The notes beneath the pieces are model-generated. The model was not told the DNA's origin, did not search any database, and saw only the letters and a program-made list of their open reading frames with translations. The translations under genes and the position numbers were made by a program. A DNA stretch of 18,076 nt from Allopontixanthobacter sp041741895 (lineage in GTDB: Bacteria > Pseudomonadota > Alphaproteobacteria > Sphingomonadales > Sphingomonadaceae): NCBI GenBank assembly GCA_041741895.1, contig JBGSJO010000059.1:1-18076 (forward strand), in the 5' to 3' direction. Positions 7,529-14,389 of the stretch are shown piece after piece. Positions within the stretch are counted from its first letter, which is position 1, and each line of letters begins with the position of its first letter.

Positions 7529-8755
7529 TTAAACCAGCATTTCCGCCGCCGGACCTTGCCCCAGAAACGCCGACGGTGACGCCGTAGCGCCGTAGGCCCC
7601 GGCGCAGAATACCGCCACGATGTCGCCGACATCGGCGCGGGGCAGATGCGCCTTGTCGGCCAGCCGGTCGAGCGGGGTGCACAGGCAGCCGACGACGTTA
7701 ACTTCTTCGTCCGGCTGCGCAGTAAAGCGGTTCGCAATGGCGAGCGGGTAATTGCGCCGGACGACCGTGCCGAAATTACCCGATGCCGCCAACTGGTGAT
7801 GCAGTCCGCCATCGGTGACCAGATAGGTCTCGCCGTGGCTGACTTTTCGGTCGAGGATCCGAGTCAGATAGACGCCCGCTTCACCCACCAGATAGCGCCC
7901 GAGTTCGATGCACAGGTCAGTCTGCGCGAGTGATACGGGCAGGTCCGCAAAGCGTTCGTTCAGCGCGGCGCCAATGGCACCGAGGTCAACCGGCGTGTCA
8001 CTGGCGAAATAGGGCACGCCGAACCCGCCGCCCATATTCAATTTCGGTACCGCTGCCCCGATCGCCTGCGCCAGATGATCGGCCAAGGTCAGGACATTGC
8101 CCTGCGTTTCGATAATCGCGCCGGTATCCAGCGACTGGCTGCCGGTAAAGATATGCAGGCCGCGCCACTCTCCGCCCGCTGCGATCAGCTCCTTCGCCAA
8201 TGCGGGGACCTGTTCCTGATCGGTCCCGAACGGCTTGGCCCCGCCGCCCATTTTCATGCCCGACCCGCGCAGTTCGAAATCAGGGTTGACCCGCAGCGCC
8301 AGTTTAGGCGTAACGCCGGTCCGCTCGCCGATGGCCAGCGCGCGGCGCAGTTCCCCGGCGGATTCGACATTCAGCGTCACGCCAGCGCCAATCGCGGCTT
8401 CCAGTTCCGTGTCGCGCTTGCCCGGCCCGGCAAAGCTGATCCGCGCCGGATCGATGCCTGCTCCCTGGGCGATAGCGAGTTCGCCGCCCGACGCGATGTC
8501 AAACCCGTCGACCAGACCGGACATGAGCTGCAGGACCGGCGCGAACGGATTGGCCTTGATCGCGTAATTGATCCCCAGCCGGGCGGGCATGGCAGCGCGC
8601 AAATCTGCCACCCGCCGTTCCAACATATCGCGGGAATAGACGAACAGCGGCATGGTTCCAGCACGCTCCGCCAGCGCGCTTGCAGCCTGCCCGCCGATCG
8701 CCAGCTCCCCGCCGATCGCCTCGAAACCGGGCGGGATTGGGCCGAGCGGCTTCAT
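7529..8755 (-). CDS. PLP-dependent decarboxylase, exosortase A system-associated (fold type III)
   Basis: This 408-residue enzyme is related to diaminopimelate and ornithine decarboxylases and matches the exosortase A-associated family TIGR03099. It is expected to decarboxylate an amino acid or an amino-acid-like intermediate; the substrate is unknown. The PLP-binding lysine is K67 in YAIKANP (64-70). Other barrel motifs are GLHIFTGSQ (199-207), the glycine loop GGGFG (242-246) and ELGR (284-287), which stands where diaminopimelate decarboxylases have EPGR. The C-terminal domain has VGCLCTPLD (355-363), with the Cys expected to donate to the active site, and CAGAYG (384-389). The start overlaps the stop of the acyl ligase as ATGA (8752-8755), so the two are probably co-translated. 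Confidence 0.93.
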   Translation of the reverse strand: MKPLGPIPPGFEAIGGELAIGGQAASALAERAGTMPLFVYSRDMLERRVADLRAAMPARLGINYAIKANPFAPVLQLMSGLVDGFDIASGGELAIAQGAGIDPARISFAGPGKRDTELEAAIGAGVTLNVESAGELRRALAIGERTGVTPKLALRVNPDFELRGSGMKMGGGAKPFGTDQEQVPALAKELIAAGGEWRGLHIFTGSQSLDTGAIIETQGNVLTLADHLAQAIGAAVPKLNMGGGFGVPYFASDTPVDLGAIGAALNERFADLPVSLAQTDLCIELGRYLVGEAGVYLTRILDRKVSHGETYLVTDGGLHHQLAASGNFGTVVRRNYPLAIANRFTAQPDEEVNVVGCLCTPLDRLADKAHLPRADVGDIVAVFCAGAYGATASPSAFLGQGPAAEMLV

Positions 8756-10296
8756 GGTGTAATCTCAGCCAGCAGCGCGGCCCGGTCGATCTTGCCATTG
8801 GGGTTGATCGGCAACGCATCGCGCCAGTGGATCATTTTGGGTTGCATGAAATTGGGCAGCTCCTTGGCCAGCATCTGTGCCAGTTCTTGCGCCCGGTCGC
8901 CAGCCCCGGCACCGGCTGCAGCGCGCACCACCAGATGGACCGCCTGGCCCAGCCGCGCATCGGGTATGCCCAGCGCGGCGGCTTCCGCCACCAACCCCGT
9001 GGCGCGCGCGGCGTCCTCCACTTCCTGCGGGCTGATCCGATTGCCTGCGCTCTTGATCATCGCGTCCCGCCGACCGACGAAATACAGCAACCCGTCCTCC
9101 GCCCGTATCACCCGATCGCCCGACCACACGGCGGTTCCGCCATATTCGGAACCCACGGGCGCGGGCCGGAAGCGTTCGGCGGTTCGCGCCGCGTCCTGCC
9201 AATATCCCTGCGCGACCAGCGGTCCGCAATGGACCAGCTCTCCTTCCTCGCGCGGCGCGGCAATCTCTCCCGCATCACTCACCACCAGAATTTCCGCAAA
9301 CGGGATTGCCCGGCCCATCGATGTGGGGTGGCTATCCACCAGCGCGGGGTCGAGATAGGTCGAACGAAACGCTTCGGTCAGTCCGTACATCGGAAACAAC
9401 CGCGCATCGGAGAAGATTGTGCGCAGCGAATGCACCAGATCTTCGGTCAGTGCGCCGCCGCTGTTGGTCAGGCGGCGCATCGCGGAAGTCGCTTCCTCCG
9501 GCCAATCGAGCTCCGTCAGCTGGAGCCACAGCGGCGGGACTGCGGCCAGCGTGGTGATCGAATGTTTTGCGCAGGCTTTCACCACATCGCGCGGCAGCAA
9601 ATAATCGAGCGGCACCGCCGCGCCGCCTGCATACCAGGTGCTGAGCAGCTGGTTCTGCCCGTAATCGAACGACAGCGGCAGCACTGCCAGCGTCACATCA
9701 TCCGCTGCCAGGGCGAGATATTGCGCCACGCTGACCGCGCCGAGCCACATATTCGCATGGCTGAGCATCACCCCCTTGGGCCGCCCGGTCGATCCGCTGG
9801 TATAGAGAATGGCGCACAGATCATCCGGATCAGCGCTGGACGGCGGCAAACCGCCATCATGGGTAGCGACCTCGGCCCAGACATCCGCCTCGTCCAGCAT
9901 TGTGCAATCGGCTGACAAATCGCCATGTTCCAGCGACGCCAGACGCGCCCTTGTGCCCAGCAACAGCTTCGACCCGCTGTCGGCCAGAATATGCGCCGCC
10001 TGCGAACGTTTGAGCAGCGGGTTGATCGGCACATGGACCAGACCGGCGCGCGCCGCCGCCAGCGGCAACAGACAGGTCAGCTCGCCCTTTGCCGCCCAGC
10101 TGGCTATTCTTGCTCCGGGCCGCGCGCCGGGTTCGGGCAAGCGGCCCGCGAGCCAAGCCGCCAGCGCTGCAACACGGGTTCTTAATTCCCCATAGCTAAG
10201 CGTGGCGCCGCGCAATATCAGTGCAGGGTCACCCGCCCGGCCGCATTCGGCAAGGTGGTCAATCGGCCTAATTTCATTGTAAGGCGCAGGCGGCAT
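8752..10296 (-). CDS. Acyl-CoA/acyl-ACP ligase (AMP-forming), exosortase A system-associated
   Basis: This 514-residue ANL-superfamily enzyme activates a carboxylic acid as an acyl-adenylate and transfers it to a thiol. It matches the exosortase A-associated ligase family TIGR03098. Visible motifs are the P-loop YTSGSTGRPKG (165-175), YGLTEA (304-309), SGD (392-394), the hinge GRRDAMIKSAGNRISPQEVE (408-427) and the C-terminal catalytic lysine K502 in NPNGKID. An acyl carrier protein is encoded in the divergent operon, so the acceptor may be that protein's phosphopantetheine rather than free CoA; this is inference. The ATG at 10296 has GGAG 5 nt upstream. The start lies only 27 bp from the start of the divergent acyltransferase gene, and the stop overlaps the decarboxylase start. 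Confidence 0.94.
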   Translation of the reverse strand: MPPAPYNEIRPIDHLAECGRAGDPALILRGATLSYGELRTRVAALAAWLAGRLPEPGARPGARIASWAAKGELTCLLPLAAARAGLVHVPINPLLKRSQAAHILADSGSKLLLGTRARLASLEHGDLSADCTMLDEADVWAEVATHDGGLPPSSADPDDLCAILYTSGSTGRPKGVMLSHANMWLGAVSVAQYLALAADDVTLAVLPLSFDYGQNQLLSTWYAGGAAVPLDYLLPRDVVKACAKHSITTLAAVPPLWLQLTELDWPEEATSAMRRLTNSGGALTEDLVHSLRTIFSDARLFPMYGLTEAFRSTYLDPALVDSHPTSMGRAIPFAEILVVSDAGEIAAPREEGELVHCGPLVAQGYWQDAARTAERFRPAPVGSEYGGTAVWSGDRVIRAEDGLLYFVGRRDAMIKSAGNRISPQEVEDAARATGLVAEAAALGIPDARLGQAVHLVVRAAAGAGAGDRAQELAQMLAKELPNFMQPKMIHWRDALPINPNGKIDRAALLAEITP

Positions 10297-10308
10297 TGGT
10301 GCTCCGGT

Positions 10309-10314
10309 AAGGGA
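10309..10314 (+). promoter_or_regulatory. Ribosome binding site that sets the acyltransferase start
   Basis: AAGGGA sits 9 nt before a TTG at 10324. It is the only good Shine-Dalgarno match near the front of this gene, and it argues against the upstream in-frame GTG at 10255, which would lie inside the divergent ligase gene. Confidence 0.5.
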
Positions 10315-10323
10315 TTATCATCA

Positions 10324-11322
10324 TTGATATCGGTCAGCTATCACGACACGGTTAAGTTTCTGCAAGGGACGATTGCACCCGCAGAGGCTTGTCCGACGGG
10401 TCCGTTCGACCGGATGGAATGGTTCGACCTGTTGGCCAGCGGCGGCATATCTCCGCTGCTGGTGGAAGCGCGCGATGGCGGCGAGAGCATCGCATTCCCC
10501 CTGACCTGCAAGGATAGCGGCCTTGAACCGCTGATCAATTGGTACAGTTTCATCTGGCGGCCTGTGATGCGCTGTGAACAAGATTGTGCTCCGCTGTTGC
10601 TGGCCATCGCCAGCGACCTTCGCCGCCAATCGCACCGGGTGACGCTGTGGCCGTTGCCGGATGAAGATGGCACTGCGTCTCGGCTCGAATCGGCATTTCG
10701 CGATACTGGCTGGCGGACCCATCGCAGCCAGTGCGATCATAATCATGTGCTACGGGTCAATGGGCGCAGTTTTGCCGAATATTGGGCTGCGCGCCCCGGC
10801 CAGATGCGCAGCACGCTGAAACGCAAGGGCAAGCAGGTCGAGGTGGAGATTCATGCAGGTTTCGACCCTGCAGCCTGGGCCGATTATGAACATATCTACA
10901 CCCGCAGCTGGAAGCCGGAGGAAGGCAGCCCCGCATTGCTGCGCCAGTTTGCGCAAGCCGAAGGCGCGGCGGGCCGGATCAGGCTGGGCATTGCCCACCG
11001 CGATGGTATTGCGATAGCCGCACAGTTCTGGACGGTCGAAAATTCCGCAGCCTATATCCACAAACTCGCCCATCTGGAGGAATATAAGCCGCTGTCCGCC
11101 GGGACTACGCTGAGCGCGGCAATGTTTGAACATGTGATCGACTGCGACCGCGTTTCTCTGGTCGATTTCGGCACCGGCAACGATCCGTACAAGGCCGGTT
11201 GGATGGAGGAGGATCGCCCGCGCTTCCGGCTCGATTGCCTCGATACCGCCCAATTGCGCGCATGGCCCGTGCTGGCCCGCAGAATGGCGGAACGGGTTGC
11301 GCGGACTTTCCGGCAAAGCTAA
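10324..11322 (+). CDS. GNAT/BioF2-like acyltransferase of the exosortase A locus
   Basis: This 332-residue protein belongs to the Acetyltransf_6 (BioF2/FemAB-like GNAT) group. The acyltransferase half shows FAEYWAARPGQMRSTLKRKGKQ-like residues (about 150-171), a central beta-rich stretch GIAIAAQFWTV (228-238) and the family signature DFGTGNDPYKAGWM (281-294). These proteins move an acyl or aminoacyl group to an amine; the substrate here is unknown. The start is chosen as TTG at 10324 because of the AAGGGA 9 nt upstream. The frame is open back to a GTG at 10255, but that segment is the antisense of the ligase gene and has a poor composition. It is the first gene of the plus-strand operon, and the carrier-protein ATG is 52 nt after its stop. 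A second FemAB-like gene lies at the other end of the locus. Confidence 0.88.
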   Translation: MISVSYHDTVKFLQGTIAPAEACPTGPFDRMEWFDLLASGGISPLLVEARDGGESIAFPLTCKDSGLEPLINWYSFIWRPVMRCEQDCAPLLLAIASDLRRQSHRVTLWPLPDEDGTASRLESAFRDTGWRTHRSQCDHNHVLRVNGRSFAEYWAARPGQMRSTLKRKGKQVEVEIHAGFDPAAWADYEHIYTRSWKPEEGSPALLRQFAQAEGAAGRIRLGIAHRDGIAIAAQFWTVENSAAYIHKLAHLEEYKPLSAGTTLSAAMFEHVIDCDRVSLVDFGTGNDPYKAGWMEEDRPRFRLDCLDTAQLRAWPVLARRMAERVARTFRQS

Positions 11323-11374
11323 GGGCGCACGACTTGCCGCCAGAAACCCGCAATCGGAGGGGGATTTCCACCAG

Positions 11375-11725
11375 ATGACAATCGAACCTGCAAAGGAACC
11401 GGTCGTCGCCCGCGAACCAGCGGTTCAGGCAGAGCTCGGGCGCAGCGCAGTGGACTCTCTGCTGCGCGCTATCCTGAGCGATGTCCTCGCGCTGGAAGCG
11501 GATTTGGTGGCGGCATTCTCCGGCGAAACCGGCTTGTTCGGCCATCTGCCCGAACTGGATTCGATGGCAGTCGCCAGCCTGTTTACCGAAATGGAAGACC
11601 GGCTGGGCATCATTATCGAAGATGACGATGTCGACGGCGAAATGCTGGAAACCTATGGCGGTCTGCTCGCCTTCGCACAGACCAAAATCATCATCGGGCG
11701 CACCGATGGGGGCGCTTCAAACTGA
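11375..11725 (+). CDS. Acyl carrier protein (PP-binding)
   Basis: This 116-residue acidic protein is a phosphopantetheine-dependent carrier. The attachment serine is S63 in the LDSMAVASLF motif (61-70), the usual DSL/DSM signature at the start of helix II, followed by EMEDRLGIIIEDDDV, typical of helix II and loop. It is longer than fatty-acid-synthase ACP because of an N-terminal Glu/Pro/Ala-rich extension of about 22 residues. The frame is open upstream to 11297, inside the acyltransferase gene. The ATG at 11375 is chosen because GGAGGGGG (11356-11363) precedes it by 11 nt. Its place between an acyltransferase and two hydrolase-like genes, with an acyl ligase divergent, suggests a dedicated carrier for the activated acid of this pathway rather than fatty-acid synthesis. 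Confidence 0.92.
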   Translation: MTIEPAKEPVVAREPAVQAELGRSAVDSLLRAILSDVLALEADLVAAFSGETGLFGHLPELDSMAVASLFTEMEDRLGIIIEDDDVDGEMLETYGGLLAFAQTKIIIGRTDGGASN

Positions 11726-11772
11726 GCGATCGGGGATACACCAATTGGCAATGTCCGCTGCCCGGTGGCGGG

Positions 11773-12414
11773 ATGGCGGAAGAAATGGCGCTGGTCTTCG
11801 ATCGGCAGCGCGAACACCGCTTGCTGGTGCTGCCCGCGCTGTTTCACGAAGCCAACAAAATGCGCCGCCATACCGTAGAGGTAATGCGCCGGCTCGACCT
11901 GTCGGGGATAGATTCCTTCCTGCCCGACTTTTCCGGATGCAACGAAAGCCTGCAACCCCTGGACACGCAAACGCTGGAAGGCTGGCGCGCCGGAGCACTG
12001 GCCGCAGCGGCATATTTCGGGGCGAGCCATGTTCTGGCCATCCGCGCCGGATGTCTGCTGGCCCCGTCCGCCCTGCCCGGCTGGCGTTATGCCCCCACCA
12101 CCGGCGCCAAGGTACTACGCAGCCTGCTGAGAGCGCGGATGATCGCCGCGCGAGAGGCGGGAGTGGTGGAAAATATCGAGGATGTGTCGGTCATCGCACG
12201 GGCCGAGGGCGTCGATCTGGCCGGCTGGCCCATCGGTTCTGCCCTGTTTGCCGCGCTGGAAGATGCGGTTGCCAATGCCGACAGCCGGCAAGCCGCGATT
12301 GATCAGGACGATATCGGCGGCGGCGGCCTGTGGCTGCGCGCCGAGCCAGGTGAGGACGCCGAACAGGCCGATATGCTGGCGGCGCTGGTCGCCATGGGGA
12401 TGCTCGAACCATGA
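11773..12414 (+). CDS. Exosortase A-associated hydrolase 2 homologue (degenerate alpha/beta hydrolase)
   Basis: This 213-residue protein resembles TIGR03101 hydrolase 2. LLVLPALFHEANKMRR (17-32) corresponds to that family's E-x-N-K-x-R-R segment, followed by a DFSGCNES turn (52-59) and AIRAGCLLA (89-97), where an active hydrolase would carry G-x-S-x-G. No nucleophile serine is therefore visible at the elbow; C94 lies one position beyond the elbow glycine and is not an obvious replacement. No clear catalytic His follows, so the protein may be a non-catalytic partner or use different chemistry. The start is uncertain: the ATG at 11773 has only a close-set GGCGGG, the frame stays open upstream past the carrier-protein stop, and ATG 11785 is another option. 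Its stop overlaps the next start as ATGA (12411-12414). Confidence 0.78.
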   Translation: MAEEMALVFDRQREHRLLVLPALFHEANKMRRHTVEVMRRLDLSGIDSFLPDFSGCNESLQPLDTQTLEGWRAGALAAAAYFGASHVLAIRAGCLLAPSALPGWRYAPTTGAKVLRSLLRARMIAAREAGVVENIEDVSVIARAEGVDLAGWPIGSALFAALEDAVANADSRQAAIDQDDIGGGGLWLRAEPGEDAEQADMLAALVAMGMLEP

Positions 12415-13190
12415 ACCGCCTTCCCCTGAGATTTCCATGCGGAAGCAGAAGTTTGGCCGGAACACTTGATACGGCGAGCGAGGCAACCGGCCTGCTGATC
12501 GTCAGCGGCGGCAGCGAAATCCGTTCGGGCGCATTTTCCGGGCATGCTGCGCTGGCCGCGCGCCTTGCCGAAGCCGGGTTCCCAGTGTTCCGATTCGACC
12601 GGCGCGGCGTGGGGGACAGCGACGGGGAAGACCGCGGTTTCCGCGCCAGTCAGAACGATATCGCCGCGGCGCTATCAGCCTTTCGCGCGATGGCCCCGCA
12701 AATCGACCGGGTGATCGGCTTTGGCAATTGCGATGCCGCCAGCGCGCTGATGCTGGGCAGCGGGGGGGGCTGCGACGGCCTGGTCCTGTCCAATCCGTGG
12801 GTGATCGAGGAGGTTACGCCGGACGCCATGCCGCCGCCCGCCGCGATCCGTTCGCGCTATACCGAAAAGCTCCGCAATCCGAAGGAATTGACGCGGTTGT
12901 TTACCGGCGCAGTGAACTTGCGCAAACTCTCGCGCGGGCTGCGGGGCGCACTGAAACCGCAACCCGCGCCCACTTCGCTGGCGCAGGAAATGGCGGCGGG
13001 CCTTGCAAGTTTCGAGGGGCCGGTAAGGATCCTCCTCGCCGCGGGGGACCGGACTGCGCAAATATTCGAAAGCGCCTGGGATCCCGCCGACAGCCGGATC
13101 GAACGCTGTGAGAATGCTGGCCATTCCTATGCCGAACTACATGCGAGGGAGTGGCTCTACCAGCAGCTGCTGGCCGCGCTGAAGGCTTAA
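12411..13190 (+). CDS. Exosortase A-associated hydrolase 1 (alpha/beta hydrolase with Cys nucleophile)
   Basis: This 259-residue alpha/beta hydrolase matches TIGR03100, exosortase A system-associated hydrolase 1. Visible elements are the oxyanion-hole strand VSGGSEIRSGAF (31-42), FDRRGVGDS (62-70), the nucleophile elbow GFGNCDAAS (103-111) with C107 in place of Ser, an acidic residue in AAGDRTA (D213) and the catalytic His in NAGHSY (H238). The complete Cys-Asp-His set suggests an active thiol enzyme, as in dienelactone-hydrolase-like proteins; thioester cleavage of a carrier-bound acyl chain would fit the context, but this is inference. A run of eight G (12762-12769) encodes residues 118-120. 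The start overlaps the preceding gene by ATGA. The TAA stop lies in a TTAA shared with the convergent methyltransferase gene. Confidence 0.9.
   Translation: MNRLPLRFPCGSRSLAGTLDTASEATGLLIVSGGSEIRSGAFSGHAALAARLAEAGFPVFRFDRRGVGDSDGEDRGFRASQNDIAAALSAFRAMAPQIDRVIGFGNCDAASALMLGSGGGCDGLVLSNPWVIEEVTPDAMPPPAAIRSRYTEKLRNPKELTRLFTGAVNLRKLSRGLRGALKPQPAPTSLAQEMAAGLASFEGPVRILLAAGDRTAQIFESAWDPADSRIERCENAGHSYAELHAREWLYQQLLAALKA
12762..12769 (+). repeat. Homopolymer tract of eight G inside hydrolase 1
   Basis: Eight consecutive G residues encode the end of a Ser-Gly-Gly-Gly turn at residues 117-120. A one-base slip would disrupt the last 140 residues, including the acid and histidine of the predicted triad. 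It is a possible slippage site and also a possible sequencing-error site. Confidence 0.9.
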
Positions 13191-14389
13191 AGTTCTTTCA
13201 CGAACAGACTGGCCAGTTCCACATGGGTCGACCAGCGGAACTGGCCCACCGCGCGCAGTTTCTCCAGCCTATATCCCCCCGCCACCATCCGCGCCGCATC
13301 GCGCGCCCAGCTGGACGGGTTGCAGCTGATATAGACCACCTTCGCCACCGTGCTCTGCGCCAGCAGCTCGGCCTGATCCCTCGCACCGGCGCGCGGCGGA
13401 TCGAGCAAGACAGCGTCGAACCGGTTCAGTTCGTCCACTTGCAGCGGATTGCGGAACAGATCGCGGTGCACGGGATGTACCGGCCGTTTCGCCAGCGCGG
13501 CTGCCGATTTGCAGGCGAAATGCATGTCCCGCGCCGCCTCCGCCGCCAGCACTTTGGCCGGATCGCACAACGCAAAGGCGAAAGTGCCCACTCCCGAAAA
13601 CAGGTCGGCGATGAAATTACTGCCTGCCAGCCACTCGCGCGCATCGTTTACCAGCACCGCCTCGCCGTCGGCAGTCGCCTGAAGGAAACTCCCGCTGGGG
13701 AATGGCACTGCGACCCGGCCCATCATCATGGTGACCGGCTCGGGCTCCCACACCGTTTCCGGGCCGTAACCCTGATCCATGGTCAACCGCGCCAATCCGT
13801 TGTCGCGCGCGAAATCGAGCATCGCCTCGGTTTGCTGAAGCCCCTCGACCGTCAAATTCTTGAGCGAGCAATCGACGCCCTGATCGGTCAGGGTCAATTC
13901 CGCATCGACCGAATATTTGCCCTGCCTGCGCGCCATCATCTGCCGCAGCGGCGCGATCATCGCGAACAGTTCGGGGCGCAGGATTTCGCATTGCTGCATG
14001 TCGATCACCTGATGCGATCCCGCCTTGCGGAACCCCACCAGCGGACGGCCGCCAGCATTCACGATATGCAGGCTGGCACGGCGGCGGCTGCGCGGCGGGG
14101 AAAGGTGGGTGGGCAGCAATTCACGGGCCTCCAGCCCTTCCTTGAGGGCCGCATTGGTGACCCGCGCGGTCACGAAGCTGAGCAGCGTTTCCTCATCCAG
14201 ATGCTGCAGCTGGCATCCGCCGCAAGTACCAAAATGCCGGCACGGCGCTGCAATGAAATGCTGCCCGCGCTGGACACTGCCATCAGGCGCCACAACGTCC
14301 CCCGGAGCGGTGCCTGCAAAGTGGCTGCCGTCCGCTGAAACACCGTCCCCCTTGGCAGCAACACGCAAAATTGTCTTTGATTCGCTCAC
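13187..14389 (-). CDS. Iron-sulfur class I SAM-dependent RNA (uracil-5-)methyltransferase, RumA/TrmA family
   Basis: This 400-residue enzyme is a TrmA/RlmCD-family m5U RNA methyltransferase, most likely acting on rRNA; the exact uridine cannot be read from sequence. The [4Fe-4S] cysteines are C50, C56 and C59 (PCRHFGTCGGC) and C134 (MQQCEIL). The SAM-binding motif is DLFSGVGTF (262-270), followed by DPPRAG (330-335). The catalytic cysteine is C356 in SCNP, and the general base is probably E391 in HVELASLF. A shortened TRAM-like segment (residues 8-33, with AAKGDGVS and APGDVV) is at the N-terminus. The frame is open to 14494, but the GTG at 14389 is preferred because it gives a GTGA overlap with the NnrDE stop. 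The stop is inside a TTAA shared with hydrolase 1. Confidence 0.93.
   Translation of the reverse strand: MSESKTILRVAAKGDGVSADGSHFAGTAPGDVVAPDGSVQRGQHFIAAPCRHFGTCGGCQLQHLDEETLLSFVTARVTNAALKEGLEARELLPTHLSPPRSRRRASLHIVNAGGRPLVGFRKAGSHQVIDMQQCEILRPELFAMIAPLRQMMARRQGKYSVDAELTLTDQGVDCSLKNLTVEGLQQTEAMLDFARDNGLARLTMDQGYGPETVWEPEPVTMMMGRVAVPFPSGSFLQATADGEAVLVNDAREWLAGSNFIADLFSGVGTFAFALCDPAKVLAAEAARDMHFACKSAAALAKRPVHPVHRDLFRNPLQVDELNRFDAVLLDPPRAGARDQAELLAQSTVAKVVYISCNPSSWARDAARMVAGGYRLEKLRAVGQFRWSTHVELASLFVKEL

Noticed and set aside
8075..9915. Two long plus-strand open frames opposite the decarboxylase and acyl ligase
   Set aside because: Both lie antisense to genes with complete catalytic motifs; their products are Arg/Gln/Ser-rich without domain patterns.
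11481..12302. Plus-strand open frame spanning the carrier protein and hydrolase 2 in another register
   Set aside because: It starts inside the carrier-protein domain and gives an Arg/Ala/Gly-rich product with no motif, while both real genes have family motifs and an ATGA link.
13151..14338. Plus-strand open frame of about 395 codons opposite the RNA methyltransferase
   Set aside because: The minus strand carries the methyltransferase motifs; the plus frame has His/Arg/Gln-rich composition typical of antisense frames.
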